The position numbers and the translations under genes were made by a program. Under the pieces are notes generated by a model. The model saw only the letters and a program-made list of their open reading frames with translations. It did not search any database and had not been told where the DNA came from. Of a stretch of 64,000 bases of DNA, positions 41,882-50,421 are shown in pieces. Within the stretch, counting starts at the first letter, position 1. The number at the start of each line of letters is the position of its first letter. The stretch lies in NCBI RefSeq assembly GCF_019511645.1, contig NZ_JAEUAX010000009.1, forward strand, positions 62,001 through 126,000. The letters are read 5' to 3'. Source of the stretch: Microbacterium ureisolvens (GTDB taxonomy: Bacteria; Actinomycetota; Actinomycetes; Actinomycetales; Microbacteriaceae).

Positions 41882-42622
41882 TCAGCGGGGCACGAGAGCA
41901 CCGGTCACGTCGTAGGCGCGAAGCCGGCCGCACATGCCGAACCCGCGTTCGCCCACGAGCGGCGGCGCCTGCGACACCGCTGCCACCGAGAGGTGCCCGG
42001 CGTCGCCGGCGGCGAGCGCCCGCGTGACGTCGAGACTGTGCGCGGCCTGCGCAGCGGGACCGCGGTCGACGACGGCGGTCCAGTCCTCTGCCCGCTCCCG
42101 CACGAGCCGCGCAGCGGCGGCATGAAACTCCTGCAGTGGGCCGAAGTCGCCCGCCGATGCGGAGTCGCGCAGGACGAAGAATCCCGTGACCGCGAGATCG
42201 CGTCGGCGGGCAGCCGCCGCGGCCCGCGCCTGCAGCGATTCGGTCGGGAGCGTCGCGGCCGCGGCGTAGCGCTCCGGGTCGGCGACGACATCGACCGGGA
42301 AGGTCATCACGGCGTCGCCCGCCTCGGGGAGCCCGGCGTTGCCCATCACCACGAGCACCTCGAGGCCGCCGTGGTTCACCGCACGGTGGATCGTACCCGG
42401 GGTGAACCACACCACGGAGCCCTTGCTCAGCTCGGTCGTGCGCGGTCCGCCGGGATCGAGCGTGTGCAGCTCGCCGCGGCCGCCGATGACGACGTAGCAC
42501 TCGGTCGAGGCGAGATGCATGTGCGGACTCCCGCCGCGCAGGCCGTCGGGCGCGACGTCGTCGTAGACGTCGAGCAGGGTCACGGAAGTGGCGCCGGGAA
42601 AGGTCGGCGGGGGCGTGGTCAC
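41882..42622 (-). CDS. Cupin-domain protein
   Basis: 246 residues. Residues 30-110 are a cupin (GGSPHMHLASTECYVVIGGRGEL, then KGSVVWFTPGTIHRAVNHGGLEVLVVMG) with His and Glu metal ligands. The C-terminal half is helical, alanine-rich and without a named motif. GTG start with GAGAGGAG upstream, and TAGTCT (42647-42652) as -10. It is convergent with iolR and not in the iol operon. A sugar isomerase or binding role is possible; no firm function. Confidence 0.75.
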   Translation of the reverse strand: MTTPPPTFPGATSVTLLDVYDDVAPDGLRGGSPHMHLASTECYVVIGGRGELHTLDPGGPRTTELSKGSVVWFTPGTIHRAVNHGGLEVLVVMGNAGLPEAGDAVMTFPVDVVADPERYAAAATLPTESLQARAAAAARRRDLAVTGFFVLRDSASAGDFGPLQEFHAAAARLVRERAEDWTAVVDRGPAAQAAHSLDVTRALAAGDAGHLSVAAVSQAPPLVGERGFGMCGRLRAYDVTGALVPR

Positions 42623-42838
42623 GATGGCTCCTCTCCCTCGCGACTCAGACTACGTCCGCTGGAGGAGGCCTCGAAGGACCTCTGCGACCGGGCTGCAGCA
42701 TCCGCTCCTCCGTTCAGATCACGCTGCGCTCACAGTGTTCGCAGACTCGGCGCGATCGCGCAGGAACGCCTCGGATCAGTGCGAACTCCGTGCGGTTCTG
42801 CGAAGACTGTGAGGGGACGGATGCCGCGTCCGCAGCTT
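42623..42838. other. Non-coding gap with a 15-bp inverted repeat
   Basis: CACAGTGTTCGCAGA (42731-42745) and TCTGCGAAGACTGTG (42797-42811) pair with one mismatch around 51 bases that include the palindrome GCGCGATCGCGC (42750-42761). The outer left part holds the cupin promoter. The structured part lies just past the panB stop and could be its terminator or a small structured RNA. No reading frame there looks like a gene. Confidence 0.5.
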
Positions 42839-43699
42839 CTACTCGCGCGTGCGCGCCTCGAGTTCGGCGCGGGCGGCCTCGATCGCGGCGTCGGTCGCGG
42901 AGTAGCCGTGCTCGGGACCGGGGAAGACGCCGCCGCGCACCTCGCGGGCGTACGCTGCGACGCCGGCCACCATGTCAGGACCGATGGCGCCATAGCGCTT
43001 GACGAACGCGGCGGTCCTGCCCTCGGTGATGCCGAGCAGGTCGTGGATCACGAGCACCTGGCCGTCGGCGGGACCGGCGCCGATGCCGATCACGGGGATC
43101 TCGAGCGCCGGCAGCACCACCGCGGCGACGTCGGCGGGCACCGCCTCGATGACGAGCACGCTCGCGCCGGCGTCCTGCACGGCGAGAGACTCGCGCACGA
43201 TTCGTGCCGCCGACTCCGCGGTGCGTCCCTGGGCGCGCAGGCCTCCGAGCGCGACCGCGGTCTGCGGCGTGAGACCGACGTGCGCCACGACGGGGATGCC
43301 GGCCTCGGCGATCGCACGGATGCGGCTGAGTCGCGCCTCTCCCCCGCCCTCGAGCTTGACGGCGTCGGCGCCGGCCTCCTTGACGAACCGGATCGCGGTC
43401 GTGACGGCCTGCTCGTCCGACACCTCGGTCGAACCGAAAGGCAGGTCGGCCACGACGAACGCCGACTGCACGCCGCGGCGCACGGCACCCGCCAGCACGA
43501 GCATCTCCTCGACGGTGACCGCGACGGTCGAGTCGTGACCGAGCACGACCTGCGCGCCGGAGTCGCCCACGAGCACCATGTCGACCTCGGCCTGCTCCGC
43601 GACCCGAGCGGTCGGGTAGTCGTACGCCGTGACCATGACGATCGGCTCGCGGCGCGCCTTCATCTCGGCGAGTCGCTGGAGAGTGACCTGTGCGCGCAT
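42839..43699 (-). CDS. panB: 3-methyl-2-oxobutanoate hydroxymethyltransferase
   Basis: First committed step to pantothenate, adding a hydroxymethyl group to ketoisovalerate. 286 residues. VMVTAYDYPTARVAEQAEVDMVLVGDS and GHDSTVAVTVEEM hold the Mg-binding Asp residues; KLEGG, VAHVGLTPQ and GIGAGPADGQVLVIHDLLG fit the family. The start overlaps the panC stop as TGATG. Third gene of the DUF2520-panC-panB operon. Confidence 0.95.
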   Translation of the reverse strand: MRAQVTLQRLAEMKARREPIVMVTAYDYPTARVAEQAEVDMVLVGDSGAQVVLGHDSTVAVTVEEMLVLAGAVRRGVQSAFVVADLPFGSTEVSDEQAVTTAIRFVKEAGADAVKLEGGGEARLSRIRAIAEAGIPVVAHVGLTPQTAVALGGLRAQGRTAESAARIVRESLAVQDAGASVLVIEAVPADVAAVVLPALEIPVIGIGAGPADGQVLVIHDLLGITEGRTAAFVKRYGAIGPDMVAGVAAYAREVRGGVFPGPEHGYSATDAAIEAARAELEARTRE

Positions 43700-44544
43700 C
43701 ACGCACCTCCTAGGACGGTGTTGTCGATGAGCCGCGTGCTGCCGACGCGGGCCGCGATCGCGACGAGAACGGGCTCGTCGACGACGGCGGCGGGGGCGAA
43801 CGTGATCGGGTCGACGAAGGCCACATACTCCGGACGGATGCCGGCTGCCCCGAGCGTCTTCAGCGCCCGGGAGCGCAGCGCGTCGGTGTCGGCGGTGCCG
43901 GCGGCCACAGCATCCGTCACCTCCTGCAGGGCGTGCGGGATCGCGAGGGCACGGGCGCGCTCGTCGGGTGAGAGACGCGTGTTGCGGCTGGAGCGGGCGA
44001 GGCCGTCGGCGTCGCGCGACGTCGGGCAGATGACGAGGTCGACGGGGATGCCGAGGTCCGCGACGAAGCGCCGGATGACCGCGACCTGCTGGGCGTCCTT
44101 CGCGCCGAAGTAGGCGTGGTCGGGGAGCGCCGCGAGCAGCAGCTTCGTCACGACGGTGGCCACACCGTCGAAGTGGGCGCGGCCGCGCTCGGCGCCCTCG
44201 AGGGTCTCGGCGATCGGGCCGCTCACGCTCACGGTGGTGGCGAAGCCCTCGGGATAGACCTCGGAGACGTCGGGCGCGAAGACGACGTCGACGCCCTCGG
44301 AGTCCGCGAGTGCGAGGTCGGCCTCCTCGGTGCGGGGGTAGGCGGCGAGGTCGGACTTCTCGTTGAACTGCGCGGGATTGACGAAGATCGTCATGACGAC
44401 GGTGTCGTCGGTCCTGCGGGCGGCCCGGAGGAGGGTCGCGTGGCCTTCGTGGAGGGCGCCCATGGTCGGGACGAGGGCGATGCTGCCGCCGCGGCGCTCG
44501 CGCAGTGCGGCACGCAGGTCGGCGACGGTGCGGACGACGATCAT
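43699..44544 (-). CDS. panC: Pantothenate synthetase
   Basis: Joins pantoate and beta-alanine with ATP. 281 residues. LVPTMGALHEGHATLLRAA contains the HxGH nucleotide motif, VNPAQFNEKSDLAAYPR binds pantoate, and RSSRNTRLSPDER is the KMSKS-equivalent loop. Overlaps panB downstream and the DUF2520 gene upstream, so the three are translationally coupled. Confidence 0.95.
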   Translation of the reverse strand: MIVVRTVADLRAALRERRGGSIALVPTMGALHEGHATLLRAARRTDDTVVMTIFVNPAQFNEKSDLAAYPRTEEADLALADSEGVDVVFAPDVSEVYPEGFATTVSVSGPIAETLEGAERGRAHFDGVATVVTKLLLAALPDHAYFGAKDAQQVAVIRRFVADLGIPVDLVICPTSRDADGLARSSRNTRLSPDERARALAIPHALQEVTDAVAAGTADTDALRSRALKTLGAAGIRPEYVAFVDPITFAPAAVVDEPVLVAIAARVGSTRLIDNTVLGGA

Positions 44545-45278
44545 GAGCCCACCCCCTGGCGTGCGCGGAGGTCGCGGGTCGCGGCGACCAGGGCGTCGAA
44601 CACGTGGGCGCGGTCCGGGAGCCGCTCAGCCACGGCGGCACGCTGGCGGATGACCGTCGCCTCGTCGCCGCGGGCGATCGGGCCGGTGAGGGCGGCGGCG
44701 CCGTGGGTCTCCCAATTGGCGACCGTTGCGCGCACGAGCGGCGCGAGCGCCTCGCGGGGGACTCCCGCGGTCGCCGCCAGGTCCTCGGCGAACGACTCCA
44801 GCGTCACGAGGAAGTTCGAGGCGATCGACGCAGCCGCATGGTACGCGGGACGGTCTGCATCGGAGACGTCGAAGGGCACCATGCCGAGCGCCTCGGCGAG
44901 CGAGTGGGCGGTCGCGCGGGCTCGTTCGCTCGAGCCGGCGAGGGCCGCGGGCATGCCTGCGAACGACGTCTCGCCGGTCACGGTCGTGAGGGGATGGATG
45001 CTGAGCGCCTCGTGCGGTGCGAGCGGTTCGAGGGTCGTCGCGCCCGAGAAATGCCCGACGAGGCGCCCTGCCGCGATGAGCGCGGCAGCGGCGCCGATCT
45101 CGGCATCCGGAACCGCGAGCAGCACGATGTCGGCGTCCTCGCCAGTCGCGCCGCGACCGAGGGGACCGTGCACATCGACGCCTGCTGCGCGGAGCGCAGA
45201 GGCCATCGCGCGGCCGACGCGGCCACCGCCGACGATCGCGACGCGGGCAAGCGCGTGCGCGGAGTGCGAGTCCGGCAT
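44541..45278 (-). CDS. Rossmann/DUF2520-type dehydrogenase-like protein
   Basis: 245 residues. N-terminal Rossmann domain (RVAIVGGGRVGRAMASALRAA, then ADIVLLAVPDAEI) and a C-terminal DUF2520 helical domain (SIHPLTTVTG, ADRPAYHAAASIASNFLVTL). Such genes often precede panC, as here with an ATGA overlap, and have been proposed to supply ketopantoate reductase activity; that role is inference. No separate panE is in the window. Confidence 0.85.
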   Translation of the reverse strand: MPDSHSAHALARVAIVGGGRVGRAMASALRAAGVDVHGPLGRGATGEDADIVLLAVPDAEIGAAAALIAAGRLVGHFSGATTLEPLAPHEALSIHPLTTVTGETSFAGMPAALAGSSERARATAHSLAEALGMVPFDVSDADRPAYHAAASIASNFLVTLESFAEDLAATAGVPREALAPLVRATVANWETHGAAALTGPIARGDEATVIRQRAAVAERLPDRAHVFDALVAATRDLRARQGVGS

Positions 45279-45431
45279 CGTCGTCGTCTCCCGTCACGGC
45301 GCATGGATCCGGTCCAGGACGGCTGAACCAGGTTCAAAAATACCCGGGACGACGCCGGCAGGCGAACGGGACGGATCGACCGGCTCGTGCGACCGGCGGA
45401 GGAACGCAGCATCCGCCGCGCGTGAACGGGA

Positions 45432-45463
45432 GCGGCCCTCGACCGGCGAGAGTCGAGGGCCGC
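45432..45463 (-). terminator. Terminator after the sulfatase gene
   Basis: Perfect 12-bp stem GCGGCCCTCGAC / GTCGAGGGCCGC with an 8-nt loop, 15 bases past the leftward sulfatase stop. Confidence 0.75.
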
Positions 45464-45477
45464 CGCTTCGGATCCCG

Positions 45478-47832
45478 CTACGCCTGAGCGGGCACTTTGT
45501 ACGCCACGCGAACCCGGCCGATCTCGCCGTCGAAGGCGAACGGCATCTTGTCGGCGTACACCCTCGACACGGCGCCGCCGTATGCGCGGCCGACGTCCAG
45601 GCAGTCGTTCGCGGAGAACAGCAGCGGCGCGCTCACCGGCACCGTGCCCGTGGCGATCTCCGCGCCGTCGACCCTCAGCACGACGCTGAGCGGGCCGCCG
45701 GGTCGCGGCTCGAGGTACGAGGTCTCGATCTCGATCGTATGGTCGCCTGCGGCGAGCGGCTCGGACGCCGCGATCGTCGTCCGCTGCACGAGGAACAGGT
45801 TGTACTCGTACGTCAGGACGCCGTCGACCACGAACGCCGTGAGGCCGCCACCTGCCCCGCCGAGCTTGTACAGCACGCCGTTCGCCTGATCGCCGACCTT
45901 GACTTCGATCGATACGACGTTCGGCTTGTTGCCGAGGGCGGGTGCGCAGAACTCGGGCACGCGGAACGTATCGCCGGTGAACTCCCATTGCGTGTAGGGC
46001 GGAGAGATCCGCAGCTCGGGGTGCAGAGGTGCGACCCACAGCCCGCCGCCGATCGGCAGCACCTTGTTCTTGGCCGCCTCGATCGCGAACAGCTCCTTCA
46101 TCGCGGCGAGCTTCTCGGGATGCTGATCGGCGAGGTCCTTCGACTGGCTCCAGTCCTCATCGAGGTTGTAGAGCTCCCACTTGTCGTCGTCGGGCGTCCA
46201 GGTCTGGATGCCGGCGGGCATGCCGGGCACCCAGGGCAGCCGCGGGCCGGTCGTCGACGCGATCCAGCCGTCCTCATAGATCGAACGGCTCGCCATGACC
46301 TCGAAGTACTGCACGCGGTGGCGGCCCTCCGCTGTCTTGTCGTCGATCGAGTACGCGAAGCTCGTGCCGTCGATCGGGTCCTGCGGGATGCCGTTCACGG
46401 TGTCGGGATGCGAGATGCCCAGGATCTCGTAGATGGTCGGCGCCAGATCGATCACGTGGTGGAACTGGGTGCGCGGCACGGGGTCGTGCTCGATGCGCCC
46501 GGGCCACTGGATGAACATCGGGTTGCGGGTGCCGCCGAGGTGTGAGGCCATCAGCTTCATGCCCTGGTACGGCGAGGAGCCGGCCCAGGCCCAGGCCGCG
46601 TGGTACTGGTTGTCGGTCGCCGGGGTGCCCAGGGCGTCGAGGCCGCCGAGCTCTTCGAGCGCCGCGATGTGCTGGTCGATCGTGGTCGGGATCATGTTCT
46701 GCGCGAGCAGCTCGCTGATCGTGCCGTTCTGGCCCTCGCCCGACGAGCCGTTGTCGCCCCAGATGTAGATGACGATCGTGTCGTCGGCGTACCCGAGCCG
46801 CTCGAGCTCGTCGACCACGCGGCCGGCCTGCACGTCCGCGTGCTCGCCGAAGCCGGCGCACACCTCCATGAGACGCGCCTGGAACGGCTTCTGGTGGTCG
46901 GGGATGTCGTCCCAGCCCTGCATCGAGTCCGGCCGCGGCGTGAGCACGGCATCCTCGGGGACCCAGCCCGCCGCTTTCGCTCCGGCGAGCGCGTCCTCCC
47001 GATAGGCGTCCCACCCGTCGTCGAAGACGCCCTTGTACTTGTCAGCCCACTCCTTGTGCACGTGGTGCGGGCCATGGATGGCGCCGGTCGCCCAGTACAT
47101 GAAGAAGGGCTTGTCGGGCGAGAGCGCCTTGTGGTCGCGCAGCCACGCGATCGCGTCGTCGGCGATGTCCTCGCTGAGGTGGTAGCCCTCCTCGGGCGAC
47201 TTCGGCGGCAGCACCGACGTCGTGTTGCGCACCAGGTTGGGCTCGTACTGCGACGCTTCGCCGGCCAGGAACCCGTAGAAGTACTCGAAGCCGTTGCCGG
47301 TGGGCCAATTCTCGTAGGGCCCGGCCTTGGTGGTCTCTTCGGCGGGCGTGTTGTGCCACTTGCCCCACGCCGCAGTCGAGTAGCCGTAGTTGCGCAGCAC
47401 CTCGGCCATGGTGGCGCTCGACTTGGGAATGTGGCCCGAGTAGCCGTCCCAGTCGTTGGCGAGTTCGGCGATCTGGCCCGCGCCGACCCGGTGGTGGTTG
47501 CGGCCGGTGAGCAGCGACGCGCGAGTCGGCGAGCACATCGACGTGGTGTGGAAGCGGTTGTAGCCGATGCCGCCTTGACGGATGCGGTCGAGCGTCGGGG
47601 TCGCCACCTTTCCGCCGAGCGGCGCGGGCAGCGCGGGACCTGCGTCGTCGATGAGGATCACGAGCACGTTCGGCGCGTCCTCGTTCAGGTGGCGCTCCGG
47701 CGGCAGCGGCGAATACGTCGACTCGGCGAGCGTGCGCCCCGCGTAGCTGCCGGACGGCTTCGGCGGGAAAGGGAGCGTCCGTGCAGGTGGGAGCGGCGTG
47801 CCCACGACGGAGCGGCGGTCGTCAGCGGTCAT
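45478..47832 (-). CDS. Arylsulfatase-type sulfatase
   Basis: 784-residue sulfatase of the alkaline phosphatase superfamily. The formylglycine site is Cys100 in MCSPTRASLLTGRN (CxPxR); metal ligands are in VLVILIDDAG and YIWGDNGSSGEGQNG, and AWGKWHNTPAEE fits the catalytic Lys/His region. The last 140 residues form a beta-rich C-domain. No signal peptide, so cytosolic. Needs a formylglycine-generating enzyme, not present in the window. AGGAG precedes the ATG at 47830-47832. Stand-alone gene; releases sulfate from an organic ester, fitting the sulfur genes elsewhere here. Confidence 0.9.
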   Translation of the reverse strand: MTADDRRSVVGTPLPPARTLPFPPKPSGSYAGRTLAESTYSPLPPERHLNEDAPNVLVILIDDAGPALPAPLGGKVATPTLDRIRQGGIGYNRFHTTSMCSPTRASLLTGRNHHRVGAGQIAELANDWDGYSGHIPKSSATMAEVLRNYGYSTAAWGKWHNTPAEETTKAGPYENWPTGNGFEYFYGFLAGEASQYEPNLVRNTTSVLPPKSPEEGYHLSEDIADDAIAWLRDHKALSPDKPFFMYWATGAIHGPHHVHKEWADKYKGVFDDGWDAYREDALAGAKAAGWVPEDAVLTPRPDSMQGWDDIPDHQKPFQARLMEVCAGFGEHADVQAGRVVDELERLGYADDTIVIYIWGDNGSSGEGQNGTISELLAQNMIPTTIDQHIAALEELGGLDALGTPATDNQYHAAWAWAGSSPYQGMKLMASHLGGTRNPMFIQWPGRIEHDPVPRTQFHHVIDLAPTIYEILGISHPDTVNGIPQDPIDGTSFAYSIDDKTAEGRHRVQYFEVMASRSIYEDGWIASTTGPRLPWVPGMPAGIQTWTPDDDKWELYNLDEDWSQSKDLADQHPEKLAAMKELFAIEAAKNKVLPIGGGLWVAPLHPELRISPPYTQWEFTGDTFRVPEFCAPALGNKPNVVSIEVKVGDQANGVLYKLGGAGGGLTAFVVDGVLTYEYNLFLVQRTTIAASEPLAAGDHTIEIETSYLEPRPGGPLSVVLRVDGAEIATGTVPVSAPLLFSANDCLDVGRAYGGAVSRVYADKMPFAFDGEIGRVRVAYKVPAQA

Positions 47833-48043
47833 GAGTGTCTCCTGTCCCCCAGCAGTGGGCGGGCGCAACGGGCCCCCCAGAGGTCACGGTATCGAGCGGC
47901 GCGCTCAGCGGACATCATGCGGATCGCGTGAACACCTCCACCGCGGTGAACACTGCGTGACTGCGGCGGAAGCTGCCGGGACGGGGCGGGGTCTGCGCAC
48001 GCAGAGACGCGACCTTCCTGCCACTACCAGGATATCCGGGGGT

Positions 48044-48066
48044 GGGGGCCTTGCGGCAAGGGCCCC
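48044..48066 (+). promoter_or_regulatory. Probable rifamycin-associated element (RAE)
   Basis: GGGGGCCTTGC-G-GCAAGGGCCCC: 11-bp arms with one mismatch and a one-base centre. The core CTTGCGGCAAG flanked by G- and C-runs matches the RAE I recall upstream of rifamycin resistance genes in actinobacteria. It lies just ahead of the helR -10, where the -35 and spacer would be. The rest of the 332-base gap (47833-48164) holds no gene; its left part must carry the sulfatase promoter. Confidence 0.8.
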
Positions 48067-48075
48067 TCGAGGGCG

Positions 48076-48081
48076 CATACT
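48076..48081 (+). promoter_or_regulatory. helR -10 box
   Basis: CATACT, 10 bases past the inverted repeat. Transcription would start near 48088, giving a leader of about 75 bases that ends in an AGGAG ribosome site and contains a minimal ATG-CCG-TGA reading frame overlapping the helR GTG. Confidence 0.5.
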
Positions 48082-48164
48082 GGTCGGTCGCGACGCTCCC
48101 CTGCCCCGTTCCTCCACACTCACTCCGCTCGAACCGCGTCGCGAAGCCGCCAGGAGCCGATGCC

Positions 48165-50342
48165 GTGAATTCCTTTCCGATCAGCGATTCGCCCCCTTCC
48201 TCCCGTCCATTCGATGCCGCCGCGTTCCACCTCCCCGCTCGGCTCGCCGCCAAGTCCGACCCGGTGCTGATCGGCGGCGACGAGCAGCACTTCGCCGCGA
48301 TCGCCGACACACTCGCGCGCTCGATCGCGGGACTCGAACAGCGCCTTGGCGAGCTGCGCCGCCGCCCCGCCGGGCACGGCCAGGCGGGCGTCGAGCGCGA
48401 TATCGAGATCCACCGCGTGTCGGCGCGGCTGCGGGTGTTGCGCCGCTTCGGCGTCGACGCGTGCCTGGGTCGCATGGTTCCCGCCGACGGCTCCGACCTC
48501 GTCTACATCGGCCGCTTCGGATTGACGGATGCCGCCGGCCGCCGCCTCCTCGTCGATTGGCGCACGCCGGCCGCCGGGCCGTTCTTCTCCGCCACGCACG
48601 CGCACCCGTCGGGGCTCGTCAGCCGCCGCCGATACCGGTGGACGGGCGGCCACGTCACCGACTACTGGGATGAGGTGTTCACCGCCGAAGGGCTCGATCA
48701 CAACGCCGCGCTGGACGACCAGTCCGCGTTCATCGCCAGCCTCGGAGCCAGCCGCTCTCCGCGCATGCGCGACGTGCTCGGCACGATCCAGTCCGACCAG
48801 GACGCGATCATCCGCGCCGGCTCACGTGGTGCGCTCGTCGTCGACGGAGGCCCCGGGACGGGCAAGACCGTGGTGGCGCTCCACCGTGCCGCGTACCTCG
48901 TCTACTCCGACCCGCGCTTCGGGGAGGGGCGCGGTGGCGTGCTGTTCGTCGGCCCGAGTCCCGCGTACCTCTCGTATGTCGAGGATGTGCTCCCGAGCCT
49001 CGGCGAGGAGAGCGTGCAGACCTGCACGCTGCGCGATCTCGTCGCCGAGGGTGCGACGGCCGAGCCCGAGGCCGACCCGGTCGTCGCGCGCCTGAAGGCC
49101 GACGCGCGCATGGTGGATGCGATAGAGCCCGCCGTGCGGCTCTACGAGGAGCCGCCGGAGGAGGGCCTCGTCGTCGAGACACCGTGGGGCGAGCTGTGGC
49201 TCGCACCCCAGGACTGGGCCGAGGCGTTCGCGTCGGCCGAGGCGGGCCTGCCGCACAACGAGGCGCGCGACCAGGTGTGGGAGACGGTGCTCGACATCCT
49301 CACCGACCAGGTAGACGGCGAAGAGGTGCCACTGCACCAGCTGCGGCGGGCGCTGGCCCGCAATGAGGAGCTGACCCGCACCTTCGGTCGCGCATGGCCG
49401 CTGGTCGAGGCATCCGTTCTCGTGTCCGATCTGTGGAGTGTTCCCGCGTATCTGCGGCGCTCGGCGCCGTGGCTCGAACCGGATGAGATCGAGGCGCTGC
49501 AGAGGACGGATGCTGCGGCCTGGACCACCGCGGACCTGCCGCTGCTCGACGCGGCACGGCGACGGCTGGGCGACCCGGGCGCGTCACGGCGCCGGCGGGA
49601 GCGCGACGCGAAGCTCGCGCAGGAGCGGGAGTACATGGCGCAGGTCGTCGACCGCCTCAAGGAGGCCGGCGACGAGATGCTGCAGTGGCTCGACGGCGAC
49701 GACCTGCGCAACAGCCTCGTCGACGAATCGGTGCTCGACGTGGTCGACCCCGACCTCCTCGCGGGGCCGTTCGCGCACGTGATCGTCGACGAGGCGCAGG
49801 AGCTGACCGATGCGGAATGGCGGATGCTGCTGGCTCGCTGTCCGTCGCGCAGCTTCACGGTGGTCGGCGATCGGGCGCAGGCGCGTCATGGCTTCCACGA
49901 GTCGTGGCAGGAACGCCTGGAGCACGCCGGTCTGACCGAGGTCGCCGTGTCGTCGCTCACGATCAACTACCGCACCCCCAGCGAGGTGATGGCCGAGGCC
50001 GAGCCGGTGATCCGCGCCGCGATCCCGGACGCGAACGTGCCGACCTCGATCCGCTCGAGCGGAGTGCCGGTGCGCCATGGCGCGGTGGCGGAGCGCGACG
50101 CGATCCTGGCCGAATGGCTCGACGCGCACGGCGAGGGCGTGGCCTGCGTGATCGGCGACCCCTCGCTCGCACCGCAGGAGCGTGTGCGCACGCTCACCCC
50201 CGAGCTGGCGAAGGGCCTCGAGTTCGACCTCGTCGTGCTCGTCGAGCCGTCGGCGTTCGCCGAGGGCATCGAGGGCGCCGTCGACCGGTACGTGGCGATG
50301 ACCCGCGCGACCGAGCGGCTGGTCGTGCTGGAGGGCTCCTAG
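48165..50342 (+). CDS. helR: RNA polymerase recycling motor ATPase HelR
   Basis: 725-residue UvrD-like ATPase of the HelD/HelR group, which enters RNA polymerase channels, removes it from DNA and, for HelR, displaces rifamycins. The N-terminal arm (about 25-100) is a long charged helix pair (IAGLEQRLGELRRRP). Residues 100-170 carry DLVYIGRFGLTDAAGRRLLVDWRTP, typical of HelR. Q motif IQSDQDAIIR, Walker A GGPGTGKT at 228-235, DEAQ box in HVIVDEAQEL, and late motifs NYRTPSEVM, ELAKGLEFDLVVL and YVAMTRATERL are present. GTG at 48165 follows AGGAG; a nearby ATG is out of frame. An RAE-like repeat upstream supports HelR over plain HelD. Confidence 0.9.
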   Translation: MNSFPISDSPPSSRPFDAAAFHLPARLAAKSDPVLIGGDEQHFAAIADTLARSIAGLEQRLGELRRRPAGHGQAGVERDIEIHRVSARLRVLRRFGVDACLGRMVPADGSDLVYIGRFGLTDAAGRRLLVDWRTPAAGPFFSATHAHPSGLVSRRRYRWTGGHVTDYWDEVFTAEGLDHNAALDDQSAFIASLGASRSPRMRDVLGTIQSDQDAIIRAGSRGALVVDGGPGTGKTVVALHRAAYLVYSDPRFGEGRGGVLFVGPSPAYLSYVEDVLPSLGEESVQTCTLRDLVAEGATAEPEADPVVARLKADARMVDAIEPAVRLYEEPPEEGLVVETPWGELWLAPQDWAEAFASAEAGLPHNEARDQVWETVLDILTDQVDGEEVPLHQLRRALARNEELTRTFGRAWPLVEASVLVSDLWSVPAYLRRSAPWLEPDEIEALQRTDAAAWTTADLPLLDAARRRLGDPGASRRRRERDAKLAQEREYMAQVVDRLKEAGDEMLQWLDGDDLRNSLVDESVLDVVDPDLLAGPFAHVIVDEAQELTDAEWRMLLARCPSRSFTVVGDRAQARHGFHESWQERLEHAGLTEVAVSSLTINYRTPSEVMAEAEPVIRAAIPDANVPTSIRSSGVPVRHGAVAERDAILAEWLDAHGEGVACVIGDPSLAPQERVRTLTPELAKGLEFDLVVLVEPSAFAEGIEGAVDRYVAMTRATERLVVLEGS

Positions 50343-50421
50343 CCGAGCACCGCGCTCGCGCTTGACCGGCACCGAACCCAGGAGTAGACCTCTTGGCGTT
50401 GGGCTGAGCGGAGGCGCATCC

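Noticed and set aside
42731..42811. Inverted repeat as insertion-sequence ends
   Set aside because: Only 51 bases between arms, no transposase remnant and no target duplication seen.
48160..48162. ATG as the helR start
   Set aside because: Out of frame with the HelR coding sequence; GTG at 48165 is in frame and well spaced from AGGAG.
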